Positions 1 to 9,040 of a DNA stretch of 63,391 bases are shown piece after piece. The DNA is taken from assembly GCA_030154025.1 (NCBI GenBank), contig JASKKT010000006.1, forward strand, positions 1-63,391, given 5' to 3'. The stretch's first letter is position 1, and each line of letters opens with the position of its first letter. The stretch is from Methanolobus sp. (lineage in GTDB: Archaea; Halobacteriota; Methanosarcinia; Methanosarcinales; Methanosarcinaceae). Made by a program: the position numbers and the translations under genes. The notes beneath the pieces were generated by a model that was not told the origin of the DNA, ran no database searches, and worked only from the letters and a program-made list of their open reading frames with translations.

Positions 1-994
1 CGGCACCGAAGTTACATTTGAGGCCGATTACGCTGTCACCAAGATAAGAAAGGTGCCCGATCTTGGTACCATCCATGATGATGCTGTTCTTGACCTCCAC
101 CGCAGTACCTATGTGAACATTATTGCCGATCGCAGTGGATGCCCTGATGAAGCAGTTGGGCCCGATATCGCAGTCCTCGCCGATGACCACCGGGCCGATA
201 ATGTAGGACCCGTTACGGATTATAGTACCCCTGCCCACAGTGACCTCCCCGTGCAGGGTGGCGTAGGGTTCCACAGTGCCCTCACACATGCCTTTCATAT
301 TCTCCAGCAGGACCCTGTTGGCATCAAGCAGGTCCCAGGGCCGGCCGATATCTATCCAGTCGGAATTCAGCACCGCGTATCCGACATTGTAGCCGGCATC
401 TATCATCATCTGCAGCGAGTCCGTGATCTCCAGCTCTCCTCTGGGTGATAACTGTGTCTTCGATATGAAATCGAAAATGGCTTCCGTGAAAAGATATATG
501 CCTGCGTTGGCAAGCTTGCTTGGCGGATGCTGGGGTTTTTCTATTATCCTTATAACCCTGTCACCTGTTGTCTCTATGACCCCGAAATGGGAAGGGTCCT
601 CAACTTCTTTGACCGTGATGACGGCATCCTTATCTGCAGATATCAGGTGCCTTATATGCTCGGAGCTTATCAGCATGTCCCCGTTGAGCACCACGAAGCT
701 GCCATCGACATGCCCTTTTGCATATCCTATGGCGTTGGCAGTACCAAGCTGTGAGTCCTGATGCACATATTCGATGCTGATCCCTTTCTCGCTGCCGTCC
801 CCAAAATAGTCCTTTATGGAATCCTCACGGTAGCCGGTGATTATAACAAAATCCCTGATTCCGGCTTCTATGGCAGCATCCACGGAATGTTCCATCATTG
901 GCCTGTTGGCTATGGGCAGCATCACCTTGGGTCGGGCTGCCGTGAGCGGGCGCATCCTTGTACCTTCGCCCGCAGCAAGGATCACAGCTTTCAT
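1..994 (-). CDS. glmU: GlmU-type sugar-phosphate nucleotidyltransferase/acetyltransferase (first copy, 3' end outside window)
   Basis: The visible part begins [18 protein letters not shown], the nucleotide-binding signature of NDP-sugar pyrophosphorylases, and continues with [15 protein letters not shown] and a substrate-binding region (LNGDMLIS). From about residue 250 it turns into hexapeptide left-handed beta-helix repeats ([15 protein letters not shown]), as in archaeal bifunctional GlmU, which makes UDP-GlcNAc from glucosamine-1-phosphate. The gene is cut by the window start, so the acetyltransferase C-terminus cannot be judged. Its ATG overlaps the stop of glmM by the shared ATGA, so translation is probably coupled. 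It is the distal gene of a glmU2-glmS-glmM-glmU1 operon. Which of the two GlmU copies is the acetylating enzyme, or whether this one handles another sugar, is not clear. Confidence 0.88.
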   Translation of the reverse strand, partial: MKAVILAAGEGTRMRPLTAARPKVMLPIANRPMMEHSVDAAIEAGIRDFVIITGYREDSIKDYFGDGSEKGISIEYVHQDSQLGTANAIGYAKGHVDGSFVVLNGDMLISSEHIRHLISADKDAVITVKEVEDPSHFGVIETTGDRVIRIIEKPQHPPSKLANAGIYLFTEAIFDFISKTQLSPRGELEITDSLQMMIDAGYNVGYAVLNSDWIDIGRPWDLLDANRVLLENMKGMCEGTVEPYATLHGEVTVGRGTIIRNGSYIIGPVVIGEDCDIGPNCFIRASTAIGNNVHIGTAVEVKNSIIMDGTKIGHLSYLGDSVIGLKCNFGA

Positions 995-2292
995 TGAATG
1001 CTCTCCTTCACGATGCCCCCTGCCATTGCATACAGTCCTTCCACATTCTCCCTTGCCTGGGCAGTGACACGTATCTTGGGTTCCGTTCCCGAGGGTCTGA
1101 CAAGCACCCAGCCGTTATCCATCTCGACCCTGATGCCGTCAATATCGGATACACTACCCATTGACTGCAGCTTTGACCTCACGGTTTCCATGACCTTTTC
1201 CTTATCGCAGTCCGCACAGGGGATAGTGCCCCTGAGGGTCGGGTATTGAGGAAGCGCTTCCCTGAGCTGTGAAAGCTTTGTTTCCTGCACTATCTCGACC
1301 AGCCTTGCAGCGGCATAGATACCGTCGGGGCAATAGGATATCCTGGGGAAGATCCAGCTTCCTGAAGGCTCTCCGCCGAACTCTGTGATGTGCTTTTTCA
1401 TTTCCTCGGCAACATATACGTCACCTACCCGTGTCCTTACGATCTCGGAGCCTTCAAGGGCATCATCGACAACAAGGGATGTGTCTACGGGCACACAGAC
1501 CTTTGTCCCACTTTTGCATTCATAATGCCCGAAAATGGCGAGCAGTTCATCACCTGATACGAAATTTCCCTTTTCGTCAACAGCCATCATCCTGTCGGCA
1601 TCGCCGTCGTGTGCGATCCCCAGCCGGGCGCCGAACTCGACCACTGCCTTTCTCAGCAGTTCCAGGTTCTTCTCATTGGGTTCAGGGTTGCGTGCAGGGA
1701 AGTGTCCGTCAAGCTGGCTGTTGAGGGTGATCACCTCACATCCCATTTCCCGCAGGAGGAAGGGAGTGATCGTGCCCCCTGCTCCGCAGCCACAATCTAT
1801 GATCACTTTCATGGACACTTTTCCTGCGTTCTTCAGGATCATGTCCATGTGGTCCCTGACGGCATTACTGTACGATGTGATGATGCCTGCCTGGTCCCAT
1901 CTGACTCTCACGAAGTCTTCTTCCTCTATAATGGACTCGATCTCCTCCTGCTGTTTCGAGTCAAAAGCCATGCCGTCTGGGTTCCATAGCTTGATCCCTA
2001 CGTACTCCGCAGGGTTATGGGAAGCCGTTATCATGACGCCGCAGTCATAGTCCCTTGCCGCATATGCAAGCGTGGGGGTTGTAACAAGCCCTACGCGGAC
2101 GACCCTGCACCCGGAGCTGGCAAGCCCGCTGATGACCGCGTGCTCTATCATCTCGCCTGCGACCCTGGGGTCCCTGCCAATCACTGCACTCTTTTTCGAT
2201 CTTCCCAGCGCCATGCCCACTTTCAGGGCCAGGTCAACTGTAATATCCTTGTTTGTAACTCCCCTGATACCTGAAGAACCGAACAGTTTCAT
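991..2292 (-). CDS. glmM: Phosphoglucosamine mutase GlmM
   Basis: Alpha-D-phosphohexomutase family enzyme of 433 residues that interconverts glucosamine-6-phosphate and glucosamine-1-phosphate. It starts [12 protein letters not shown]. The phosphoserine loop [11 protein letters not shown] is at residues 89-99 with Ser91 as the catalytic residue, the metal-binding loop DGDADR is at 229-234, and the C-terminal phosphate-binding motif [12 protein letters not shown] is present. The reading frame is open further upstream to 2373, but the ATG at 2292 is chosen because GGAGG lies 7 nt before it and the family begins at this point. It lies 19 nt downstream of glmS. The pathway context (GlmS before, GlmU after) supports glucosamine rather than mannose or glucose as substrate; a pure phosphomannomutase role cannot be excluded from sequence alone. 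Confidence 0.92.
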   Translation of the reverse strand: MKLFGSSGIRGVTNKDITVDLALKVGMALGRSKKSAVIGRDPRVAGEMIEHAVISGLASSGCRVVRVGLVTTPTLAYAARDYDCGVMITASHNPAEYVGIKLWNPDGMAFDSKQQEEIESIIEEEDFVRVRWDQAGIITSYSNAVRDHMDMILKNAGKVSMKVIIDCGCGAGGTITPFLLREMGCEVITLNSQLDGHFPARNPEPNEKNLELLRKAVVEFGARLGIAHDGDADRMMAVDEKGNFVSGDELLAIFGHYECKSGTKVCVPVDTSLVVDDALEGSEIVRTRVGDVYVAEEMKKHITEFGGEPSGSWIFPRISYCPDGIYAAARLVEIVQETKLSQLREALPQYPTLRGTIPCADCDKEKVMETVRSKLQSMGSVSDIDGIRVEMDNGWVLVRPSGTEPKIRVTAQARENVEGLYAMAGGIVKESIQ

Positions 2293-2311
2293 TAAATGCC
2301 TCCAATTATTA

Positions 2312-4144
2312 TCATTCCACAGTAACGCTCTTTGCAAGGTTCCTCGGCTTATCGATGGAACAGTCCTTTGCAAGTGCAGTGTAGTATGCGAGCAGCTGGA
2401 GCACCACAGAAGACAGCACAGGAGACGTCATCTCATGTGAGGCCGGGATGCGTAATACCATATCCGCATACTTTTCTATCTCCTTGTCATCCTCATTGGC
2501 AACAGCTATCACAACAGCATTGCGGGCCTTCACTTCCTTGATATTGCTCAGTATCTTGTCATAGGTATGGCCCTTGGTGGCAATAGCAACAACAGGTGTT
2601 TCCTCTGTGATCAGCGCAAGAGGCCCGTGCTTCAGTTCCCCGGCAGCATAGCCTTCAGCATGGATATAGGATATCTCCTTGAGCTTCAGCGCTCCTTCCA
2701 GGGCCACCGGGTAATTGAGATAGCGTCCGATAAAGAAATAGTCCCTCTTGTCAGCAAACTGCTGGGCGCACTCCTTTATCTTCTCCTTCCTGCTGAGTAT
2801 CCTCTGGATCTGGCCGGGAAGGCGCTTGAGGTTCACAATGAGGTCCTTTGCTTCATCTGCCGTGATGACACCCCTTATCCTTCCCATGTGGATTGCCAGC
2901 ATGTAGAGTGTGATGAGCTGTGCCGTGAACGTCTTTGTTGCAGCGACCCCTATCTCGGGACCGGCGCGCGTGTACACAATACTGTCGGATTCCCTTGTGA
3001 TGGTGCTTCCCACGACATTGGTAATGGCAACTGTCCTGCATCCATAGGACTTGGAACTCCTGACGGCTGCAAGGGTGTCTGCAGTCTCGCCGGACTGTGT
3101 GATCGCGATAGTAAGCTCCTCCCCGCACAGGACGGGATTGCCGTACCTGAACTCAGAGGCCGTTTCTATGTCGGTGTGTATCCCTGCAAGCTTCTCGAAG
3201 AGATATTTTCCCAGTATCCCTGCGTTCCATGAGGTCCCGCAGGCAACTATCGTGGCCCTGCGCAGGTGCTTTATCTGCTCCGGAATGAGGTATAGCTCGT
3301 TCATCCTGACAGTACCCTCAAGTTCCATGAGCTTGCCTGCAAAGGTGTTCTGTATGGATGTGGGCTGCTCGTGTATCTCCTTGAGCATGAAATGATCGTA
3401 TCCGGACTTCTCCGCAGCTTCCATGTCCCACTCAATGGTCTCCGGGGATCTTTCCAGCAACTTTCCTTCCGGGTCGTATATCCTGATGGCGTTGGGAAGG
3501 ATGTAGCCTACCTCATGGTCACTCACAAAGACCACTTTCTTGGTATGTTTCAGGAAGGCTGTGACATCAGACGCTGCATAGTTCCCGGCCTCGCCAAGTC
3601 CTATCACAAGAGGGCTGTCCTTGCGTGCAAAGACAACCCGGTCGGGCTCGTTGCAGCACAGGGCTGCTATTGCATAGGAACCCTCGAGCTCACTGATCGT
3701 CATACGCATTGCTGTGAACAGATCGCAGTTGGGTGTGTCATTGTTCATATTGTGGTGAAGGAGATGGGCTATGACTTCGGTATCAGTATCGGATTCGAAT
3801 ACGTATCCGCGCTCAGTGAGCTTCTCCTTGAGCTCAAGGTAGTTCTCAATGATGCCGTTATGCACCACCGAGACACCGGAAGAAATGTGCGGGTGTGCAT
3901 TCCTTGTTTCCGGTTTCCCGTGAGTTGCCCATCTGGTATGGCCTATCCCTATGTTAGCTTTTATTTCGGTGGGGAGGATCGACTCCAGATCTGCGATCTT
4001 CCCTACGGTCTTATATGTTTCAAGTGTGCTGTTAAGAACAGTGATCCCGGCAGAATCGTATCCCCTGTACTCGAGCCTTTTCAGGGACTCTAATAAGATC
4101 GGTGCAGCTGGTTCCTGACCAACGTACCCTATTATACCACACAT
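2312..4144 (-). CDS. glmS: Glutamine--fructose-6-phosphate aminotransferase GlmS
   Basis: 610 residues, the normal length. It begins [10 protein letters not shown], so Cys2 becomes the N-terminal nucleophile of the class II glutamine amidotransferase domain after Met removal. Two SIS sugar-isomerase domains follow ([17 protein letters not shown] and [22 protein letters not shown] regions), and it ends LAKSVTVE, a typical GlmS tail. It catalyses the first committed step, fructose-6-phosphate plus glutamine to glucosamine-6-phosphate. It sits between the second glmU and glmM on the same strand with 12 and 19 nt spacers, so the four genes form one UDP-GlcNAc operon. UDP-GlcNAc feeds protein N-glycosylation and surface glycans in these archaea. 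Confidence 0.95.
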   Translation of the reverse strand: MCGIIGYVGQEPAAPILLESLKRLEYRGYDSAGITVLNSTLETYKTVGKIADLESILPTEIKANIGIGHTRWATHGKPETRNAHPHISSGVSVVHNGIIENYLELKEKLTERGYVFESDTDTEVIAHLLHHNMNNDTPNCDLFTAMRMTISELEGSYAIAALCCNEPDRVVFARKDSPLVIGLGEAGNYAASDVTAFLKHTKKVVFVSDHEVGYILPNAIRIYDPEGKLLERSPETIEWDMEAAEKSGYDHFMLKEIHEQPTSIQNTFAGKLMELEGTVRMNELYLIPEQIKHLRRATIVACGTSWNAGILGKYLFEKLAGIHTDIETASEFRYGNPVLCGEELTIAITQSGETADTLAAVRSSKSYGCRTVAITNVVGSTITRESDSIVYTRAGPEIGVAATKTFTAQLITLYMLAIHMGRIRGVITADEAKDLIVNLKRLPGQIQRILSRKEKIKECAQQFADKRDYFFIGRYLNYPVALEGALKLKEISYIHAEGYAAGELKHGPLALITEETPVVAIATKGHTYDKILSNIKEVKARNAVVIAVANEDDKEIEKYADMVLRIPASHEMTSPVLSSVVLQLLAYYTALAKDCSIDKPRNLAKSVTVE

Positions 4145-4156
4145 TTTACCCCACCC

Positions 4157-5374
4157 TCAGATGACAATCGAATTTTGCGCCAATGCTTCTGTTATTAGTT
4201 TACCCGAATTTACCCTGCAATTCGGATATATCATAATCCCTGCTCTTACAAGTACGTTACTGCCTATTTCCGTGTCATCACCTATTATCGTACCCAGTTT
4301 GTCCGCAGGGAGCAGGCTGCCTTCTATCTCTATCAGGAGCTTTTCCTTATCTTCGGTAACGAAATGGGAACCTGCACTCACATTGCTTCCGATGACGGAA
4401 TTTGATATGTATGAGTGGGTTCCCACACGGACATCGTTCATTATTATGCTGTTCTGTATCTGGGTGAACGATGCAATGGAAACATTGTTCCCTATGCTTG
4501 TTGAGGGCAGTATGACCGCATTGGGGCCGATATCGCAGTTATCCCCTATGACCGCCGGGCCCACAATGTAGCATCCTGAACGGATCGTTGTATTATATCC
4601 TATGGAAACGCTTCCCTTGACAACAGCACCTTCCTCGACTGTGCCTTTCTGCAGGTCCTGCTCGAATTCCCCGAGCACTATCGGATTTGCTTTCAGCAGG
4701 TCCCAGGAGTAAAGGGCGTCAAGCCAGTCCGAGAATGTGTTTGCCATTATTACCTTCATACCCTCATCTATCATTATCTGGAGGGTGTCTGTGATGGCAT
4801 ACTCGCCTGTATGTGTAAGCGGCGTCCTTTCTATTAGCTCGAATATCTGGGGCCTGAAAAGGTATATTCCGGTATTGATCAGGTGGCTTACTACATGTTG
4901 GGGCTTCTCCACTATCTTTTTTATGCGCTGCCCCTCGACAACCAGTACTCCGTATCCGGTAGCGTTCTCCTTCTTGCATGCAAGCACCGTGGCATCTCCA
5001 CCTGCACTCCTTAGAAGGTCGCGGATAGTGTCGGGTTCTATGATATTGTCTCCGTTAACGACCAGGAAAGCCTCATCTTCAGGCTCTATCATGTCGCGGG
5101 CCTTGAGTATGGCGTGCGCCGTTCCTATCTGTGCCTTCTGCTCTATATAGCGTATTTTAACCCCGAGATCGCCACCATCTCCAAAATAATCCATGACGCG
5201 CTCTTTTTCATACCCCACTACGAGAATGATGTCCTGAACATCGTTCTTGGACAATGCGTTTATGACGTGTTCCAGTATTGGCTTGTTTGCTACAGGCAAC
5301 ATTACCTTTGATCTTGTAAGTGTGAGCGGACGGCATCTTCGACCCTCCCCGGCCGCGAGAACAACAGCTTTCAT
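4157..5374 (-). CDS. glmU: GlmU-type bifunctional sugar-1-phosphate uridylyltransferase/acetyltransferase (second copy)
   Basis: 405 residues. The N-terminal nucleotidyltransferase starts MKAVVLAAGEGRRCRPLTLT and carries the lysine of PVANKPILEH and LVVNGDNIIEPD. From about residue 245 there are hexapeptide beta-helix repeats (GPAVIGDNCDIGPNAVI, IGNNVSIASFTQIQNS). This is the organisation of archaeal GlmU (uridylyltransferase plus glucosamine-1-phosphate acetyltransferase). It is the first gene of the operon, with a TATA box 25-35 nt before the ATG, so the transcript would have almost no leader. It is clearly a paralogue of the copy at the other end of the operon, not a recent duplicate, because the two differ through most of their length. 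Confidence 0.88.
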   Translation of the reverse strand: MKAVVLAAGEGRRCRPLTLTRSKVMLPVANKPILEHVINALSKNDVQDIILVVGYEKERVMDYFGDGGDLGVKIRYIEQKAQIGTAHAILKARDMIEPEDEAFLVVNGDNIIEPDTIRDLLRSAGGDATVLACKKENATGYGVLVVEGQRIKKIVEKPQHVVSHLINTGIYLFRPQIFELIERTPLTHTGEYAITDTLQIMIDEGMKVIMANTFSDWLDALYSWDLLKANPIVLGEFEQDLQKGTVEEGAVVKGSVSIGYNTTIRSGCYIVGPAVIGDNCDIGPNAVILPSTSIGNNVSIASFTQIQNSIIMNDVRVGTHSYISNSVIGSNVSAGSHFVTEDKEKLLIEIEGSLLPADKLGTIIGDDTEIGSNVLVRAGIMIYPNCRVNSGKLITEALAQNSIVI

Positions 5375-5399
5375 GGAGTACTATTGCTCTTTAAATCAA

Positions 5400-5409
5400 T
5401 TTATATCTT
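5400..5409 (-). promoter_or_regulatory. TATA box (box A) of the glmU2-glmS-glmM-glmU1 operon
   Basis: On the minus strand this reads AAGATATAAA, 26 nt upstream of the ATG at 5374. With the usual archaeal distance of about 25 nt from box A to the transcription start, the mRNA would begin only a few bases before the start codon, close to a leaderless message. No strong Shine-Dalgarno sequence is seen before this ATG, which fits. Confidence 0.55.
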
Positions 5410-5490
5410 GCCTTGAACAGGGGACCATTAAGTGTGGAATCATGTCACTTTATACAGTGATTTCTCTCTGCAGGAATAAAGCAATGCCGT

Positions 5491-5524
5491 AAAAAAAAGC
5501 TCAGGTCTGGCCGGGCGACCAGAC
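5491..5524 (-). terminator. Hairpin plus T-run terminator after the S15 gene
   Basis: An inverted repeat GTCTGG/CCAGAC (5505-5510 and 5519-5524) with an 8-nt GC-rich loop is followed on the minus strand by eight T residues (complement of the A-run 5491-5498). It sits 35 nt downstream of the S15 stop and looks like an intrinsic terminator for that transcript. Confidence 0.6.
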
Positions 5525-5558
5525 TTCAGTTGAATCTAATTAAAGGATGACACCTGGT

Positions 5559-6017
5559 TTATCTGGTGATCATCATCTCTGCAGTCTCAGGCTTGTACTT
5601 CCAGTCAGCAGGAAGGACCTTTGTGGACTGGTAGTACTTGACCAGCCTTCTGATCTTGGACTCAGTGTTCTGGAGGGAGCGCTTGTTGTGTACGTCCTTG
5701 TGGTTGGACACAATGTGTTTCCTGATTCCTATTGCCTTTACTATGAGGTTGTACAGGTCTTCCGGAACGGTTGACTGCTCTCCTTTCTCCTTGATGATCT
5801 GGCCGATCTTCTTGCTGGTCACGATCTTGACATCGGGTACGCCGTACTTGTCCCTGAGTGTCATTCCGATAACGCTTGTGCTCATTCCCTGCTTCCAGAG
5901 GTCCATTATGACCTTAGTGATCTCTTCCTCGTTCATTGTGGACCAGGCTGGCGGTTCAGTGCGAAGCGGTCTTGTGGATCCGGACTGTCCTTTCTTCCGG
6001 GTGTGCATCTTTGCCAT
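5559..6017 (-). CDS. rps15: 30S ribosomal protein S15 (uS15)
   Basis: 152 residues beginning [17 protein letters not shown], the conserved archaeal/eukaryotic S15 start, followed by the helical domain with GVPDVK near residue 64 and the SDS-like basic region [19 protein letters not shown]. Archaeal uS15 is longer than the bacterial protein because of the N-terminal extension seen here. It binds the central domain of 16S rRNA. It is monocistronic, with its own TATA box (6055-6064), the Shine-Dalgarno CAGGAGG eight bases before ATG, and a hairpin terminator downstream. Confidence 0.97.
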   Translation of the reverse strand: MAKMHTRKKGQSGSTRPLRTEPPAWSTMNEEEITKVIMDLWKQGMSTSVIGMTLRDKYGVPDVKIVTSKKIGQIIKEKGEQSTVPEDLYNLIVKAIGIRKHIVSNHKDVHNKRSLQNTESKIRRLVKYYQSTKVLPADWKYKPETAEMMITR

Positions 6018-6054
6018 GCAATTCCTCCTGATAATTATAATTCCTTATTGAATC

Positions 6055-6064
6055 CTTATTTAAG
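6055..6064 (-). promoter_or_regulatory. TATA box of the S15 gene
   Basis: The minus strand reads CTTAAATAAG, 38 nt before the S15 start codon. The predicted transcript would begin around 6030 with a short leader carrying the CAGGAGG ribosome binding site. Confidence 0.5.
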
Positions 6065-6199
6065 ATATGATTTGTTCGTATGGTTACCGCAGTCCTCAGG
6101 CATGTCGAACGAACAGGAGAACCTGATTGTACGGATGTCAATGTAATGGGCGAAGTGTTCATAAAAAAGCATTATCAAATATATATGTTGTGATTGCGT

Positions 6200-7075
6200 T
6201 CACTGCCACATATAGAGGATTATGTCCGCTCCTCCTCTGTTCGCCTTGCTGTATATGGAACGCATCTGCCTTTCATGCATCTCTAGCTGCGTTTCGGTAT
6301 CCGTGGAGTTAAGGATCCCCGATACCGTTGCATCGATCTCCGGCTGCATCTCTGCCTGCATGCATGATGAGATCCTTGCACTGTTGACCTGCATGAGGGT
6401 ACTGTTGATGTGATCTATCAGGTTCATGTCGATATTGCCATCCTCCGTCGGAACCGTTGTATTCAGGCCGAACATCCTGTTGGCGGTGTGGTCGATGCTG
6501 TAGAGTACCAGCTGGTATTCGGGATTTGCCAACTCTGTGTTTCCCGGGCCTGCTATGAGAGACAGCTGTTCACTGTTGAGGCTTATCCCGGTCGAACTGA
6601 GCGACAGAAGGTAATCCGCAGGAAATATGACCGAAGTGATGGTCTTTGCAGCCGACAGGGATACCCTTTCAATGCTTTTATTGTATTCTTCATGCAGGGT
6701 GGCTGAGGGATCGGGCGCGTCAAGAGCATCAAGGAAGGCACTTTTGTTCATCGATCCAAGGAACTCTTCCTGGGAAGGTGAGGATACAGTGGGCAGGGAG
6801 ATCCTGGACGACTGCCGGAACGCATCTGCGGGAGCAATAGCCCCTATCTCGATATCACTGCCTGTATCATAAACGCTCACAGGGTACCAGTGAGCCTCAA
6901 ACCTGTACTGGTAACGGCCACCCATGCGTGCATCAAGATAGCTCCGGATCGCATCCTCTGTCATCGGCCGATGCATCTTTGCCATGGGATTCAGGTATTC
7001 CTTACTTCCGTTAACATTCAATGCCATTCCCAGCACAAGATCCTCGGCCACAAGGTCTGCAAAAGTACGGTGCTT
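6200..7075 (-). pseudogene. C-terminal part of a frameshifted pilin-like membrane protein
   Basis: This frame encodes about 290 residues that continue the protein begun at 7395. At the A4 run 7074-7077 the upstream frame (reading NKST) gives way to a frame reading KHRTFADLVAEDLVLGMA; one extra A would join the two into a smooth protein. An independent start inside it (ATG at 7051) would leave a secreted-looking domain without its membrane anchor, which argues against a separate gene. The body is Ser/Thr/Asn rich with no catalytic motif I recognise and ends RGGADIILYMWQ. Either a sequencing error in a homopolymer or a real inactivating indel; the protein downstream shows no other damage. It is the last gene of the hisS-pilin-like series. 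Confidence 0.6.
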
Positions 7076-7395
7076 TTGTTGTCTTCCATAAAGTGTCTCT
7101 TCTGCATCCTGAGCATGGAGTCCTGGGGCAGGGAGATGTTAAGGCCGACGAGTTCCCCTGGTTTGTAAGTGTATCCAACTTCATCAATCCTGCTGTTCAG
7201 CATGGAACTGAGGACCAGGGTATCGGTATCCTGCAGGGATACATATCCTGCGGACCTGTACTGGTACTCGGCCATGACCGCAGGCATGAGTATCACGGCA
7301 GATATGGATATCAGCAGCAGGAATATCAGGGAATCCATATTTGAAGAGAATGCCTTTTCGTTGCCTGAGAGAGTTTCCTTGTTCTTCATTTCCAC
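7018..7395 (-). pseudogene. N-terminal part of the frameshifted pilin-like membrane protein
   Basis: Residues 1-105 look genuine. A short polar lead with the motif GNEKA (residues 11-15) is followed by a hydrophobic segment SLIFLLLISISAVILMPAVM (about 22-41) and an extracellular-type region. The last 20 codons (after NKST) read out of frame and end in a Trp-rich tail, which is the frameshift product. The GNEKA-plus-hydrophobic pattern matches the three proteins encoded just upstream (DEKA, DERA, DERA). It may be a class III (prepilin-type) signal with cleavage after Ala, but that is an inference. It lies 10 nt downstream of its neighbour. Confidence 0.6.
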
Positions 7396-7405
7396 GACAG
7401 CTCCC

Positions 7406-7933
7406 TTATATCCATCTATTCTTTCTCAGTCTGACAGTGACTGTACCCGGAACACACAGGGCATTGTTGCCAAGTTCGATAACAACCGGTACTGAGGCTG
7501 CAATGATATCATTGTCAGAAGAAGGTGTTTCGTGCCTGTCGATCATCCACATGTGACTTCCGTCATCCGTGCGGATCTCCACCGTGAAGTCAAGGTTTGC
7601 AGAGAACCTCCGGAAGAACTCGGTGTGCATTTCCCTGTCAGCAGCAGGTATGGAAATTGCGTCCAGGGCATCAGCCGATATCAGGTCCTGCCGGCTTCCC
7701 TGAATAGGGGGATAGGCGGCAATGTCACTGGCGATGAGGGCTGCCTGCCTATAGTTCTCCAGAGCAAGGGAGTTATCATCATAGGCAAAGTATGTCTTTG
7801 AGATCAATGCGGCAAAAATGACAAAACCTATCACAACCATGGCAGTCGATATGATATCGTTATGCGGCTCCATGAAAGCTTTTTCATCACTGGTAAACGA
7901 GGATGTACTCAAGTTCTTTGACCCCAGTCCCAT
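7406..7933 (-). CDS. Pilin-like membrane-anchored protein with DEKA motif
   Basis: 175 residues. The polar N-terminus carries SDEKA at residues 15-19, followed by IISTAMVVIGFVIFAALISK as the single membrane segment (about 27-46), then an outside domain of about 125 residues that ends with a basic C-terminus. No enzyme motif is visible. The ATG at 7933 overlaps the upstream gene by 47 nt; a TTG at 7912 would shorten the overlap and still include the motif, so the start is uncertain. Size, single N-terminal helix and the Ala before it suit an archaeal type IV pilin-like protein. Function unknown; it is probably made together with its neighbours. Confidence 0.7.
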   Translation of the reverse strand: MGLGSKNLSTSSFTSDEKAFMEPHNDIISTAMVVIGFVIFAALISKTYFAYDDNSLALENYRQAALIASDIAAYPPIQGSRQDLISADALDAISIPAADREMHTEFFRRFSANLDFTVEIRTDDGSHMWMIDRHETPSSDNDIIAASVPVVIELGNNALCVPGTVTVRLRKNRWI

Positions 7934-8555
7934 TTAAATTGTATGTGTATATCAAGGTCTTTTCAATGTGAACTGGGATACTTATATTTAAATTTTTTTC
8001 TTTTGTTCCGAGGGTTGCCAGGAACTCCATAAGATTTTCAGGCCCAATCGGTGCCGGAATCGGCTGACCCTGGGTGCCAGCCGCTGAGAAAGCATCCATG
8101 AGTTCCTTACGTACCTCTGTTTCCGAAAATGGGAGCGTCTTGTATGTGAGTGGCTTTACCGATGTGTACCTTCTTCCTTTCTCATCGAAGGATGCAGTCA
8201 CATATTCCCCTGAAACGGAGACATTGAGCCCGGAACCAAAGCGACCGTGATACTCATACGGGTCAAAAGAGTAGTTCTTACCGCCTGCTCCGTAGCTGTC
8301 CCGGCCTGCACTGTCAATAGCAGACCGGAAGTCCTGGGCTATGACCTCAAGTTGCCTATCCTGGTTCATGCGCCCGGCATCCACAGCCAGGTGACAGAGG
8401 GCTGCCAGGATGATAACGCCTGCAAGAATGAGGGCGACCTTCGAAAGCAGCAGATCGACCCAGGCCCTTTCGTCCGTGCAAATATGTGTGGTGTGGTCTC
8501 GCGGGATAACAGGTCTTCGAGAAGGAACCTTTTCAGCAACCGGCTTAACTTTCAT
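7887..8555 (-). CDS. Pilin-like membrane-anchored protein with DERA motif (222 aa)
   Basis: A basic/proline-rich N-terminus of about 27 residues leads to TDERA (27-31), then a membrane helix VALILAGVIILAALCHLAV and an extracytoplasmic domain rich in Tyr, Gly, Ser and Asn with several N-x-S/T sites (NYS, NVS, NIS, NGT), which are potential N-glycosylation sites in a methanogen. It overlaps the upstream gene by 11 nt and the downstream one by 47 nt, consistent with translational coupling. No known domain recognised. The longer cytoplasmic lead is unlike the short lead of classical prepilins, so a plain signal anchor remains possible. Confidence 0.7.
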   Translation of the reverse strand: MKVKPVAEKVPSRRPVIPRDHTTHICTDERAWVDLLLSKVALILAGVIILAALCHLAVDAGRMNQDRQLEVIAQDFRSAIDSAGRDSYGAGGKNYSFDPYEYHGRFGSGLNVSVSGEYVTASFDEKGRRYTSVKPLTYKTLPFSETEVRKELMDAFSAAGTQGQPIPAPIGPENLMEFLATLGTKEKNLNISIPVHIEKTLIYTYNLNGTGVKELEYILVYQ

Positions 8556-9030
8556 ACACCTTCACGAAAATCCTATTGTCAGACCTCCTTTTAACACTTT
8601 CCAGTGTTATCCTGTGCTTACCCGGGCCAAGTATGGAAGTACCATTCAGGTCGCCGTTTGAGTAAAATGCAGTGGACTCCCCTACAATATGCCTGCTGCC
8701 GGCTACGATATAATGATTGCGTGCGTCCTCAGGCCATCTGTCCTCGCTGCCTGGAAGCCCTCCGAGCACTATAGTCATCTTTGCAGGGACATCGATGTCC
8801 AGGGTAACCCTGCTGCCTTCTCCCTGTGCCGACATCATCCTGGCATGGGAATCCACCTGCGAGAGAACGATACCTGCATCCCGGATGCGCTCATTCTCCA
8901 GCATGTCGGAAACGGCTGTAGCTGACAGCAGGACAATGGCAAGGAGGACTATGGATGCGGCTGTGAAGCGCATGGGCAGGGCATCAGCAGCCCTTTCGTC
9001 GGTAAAGATATCCATGCGCTGCAGAGCCAT
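8545..9030 (-). CDS. Pilin-like membrane-anchored protein with DERA motif (161 aa)
   Basis: It starts MALQRMDIFTDERA, then a hydrophobic segment FTAASIVLLAIVLLSATAV (about 22-40), then an outside domain of about 120 residues with beta-rich character and no catalytic motif. It is the first of the four DE[KR]A proteins and lies 10 nt after the hisS stop on the same strand, so it may share the hisS transcript. Among the four its layout is closest to a classical type IV prepilin: a short charged leader, Arg-Ala at the putative cleavage point, then a hydrophobic helix. The assembly ATPase and prepilin peptidase expected for such a system are not in the window. Confidence 0.7.
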   Translation of the reverse strand: MALQRMDIFTDERAADALPMRFTAASIVLLAIVLLSATAVSDMLENERIRDAGIVLSQVDSHARMMSAQGEGSRVTLDIDVPAKMTIVLGGLPGSEDRWPEDARNHYIVAGSRHIVGESTAFYSNGDLNGTSILGPGKHRITLESVKRRSDNRIFVKVYES

Positions 9031-9040
9031 TTCCGGGACC

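Noticed and set aside
7040-7100. Programmed -1 frameshift in the pilin-like gene
   Set aside because: The sequence AACAAAAGC does not form a good X-XXY-YYZ slippery heptamer and no downstream pseudoknot is evident; a simple indel is more likely.
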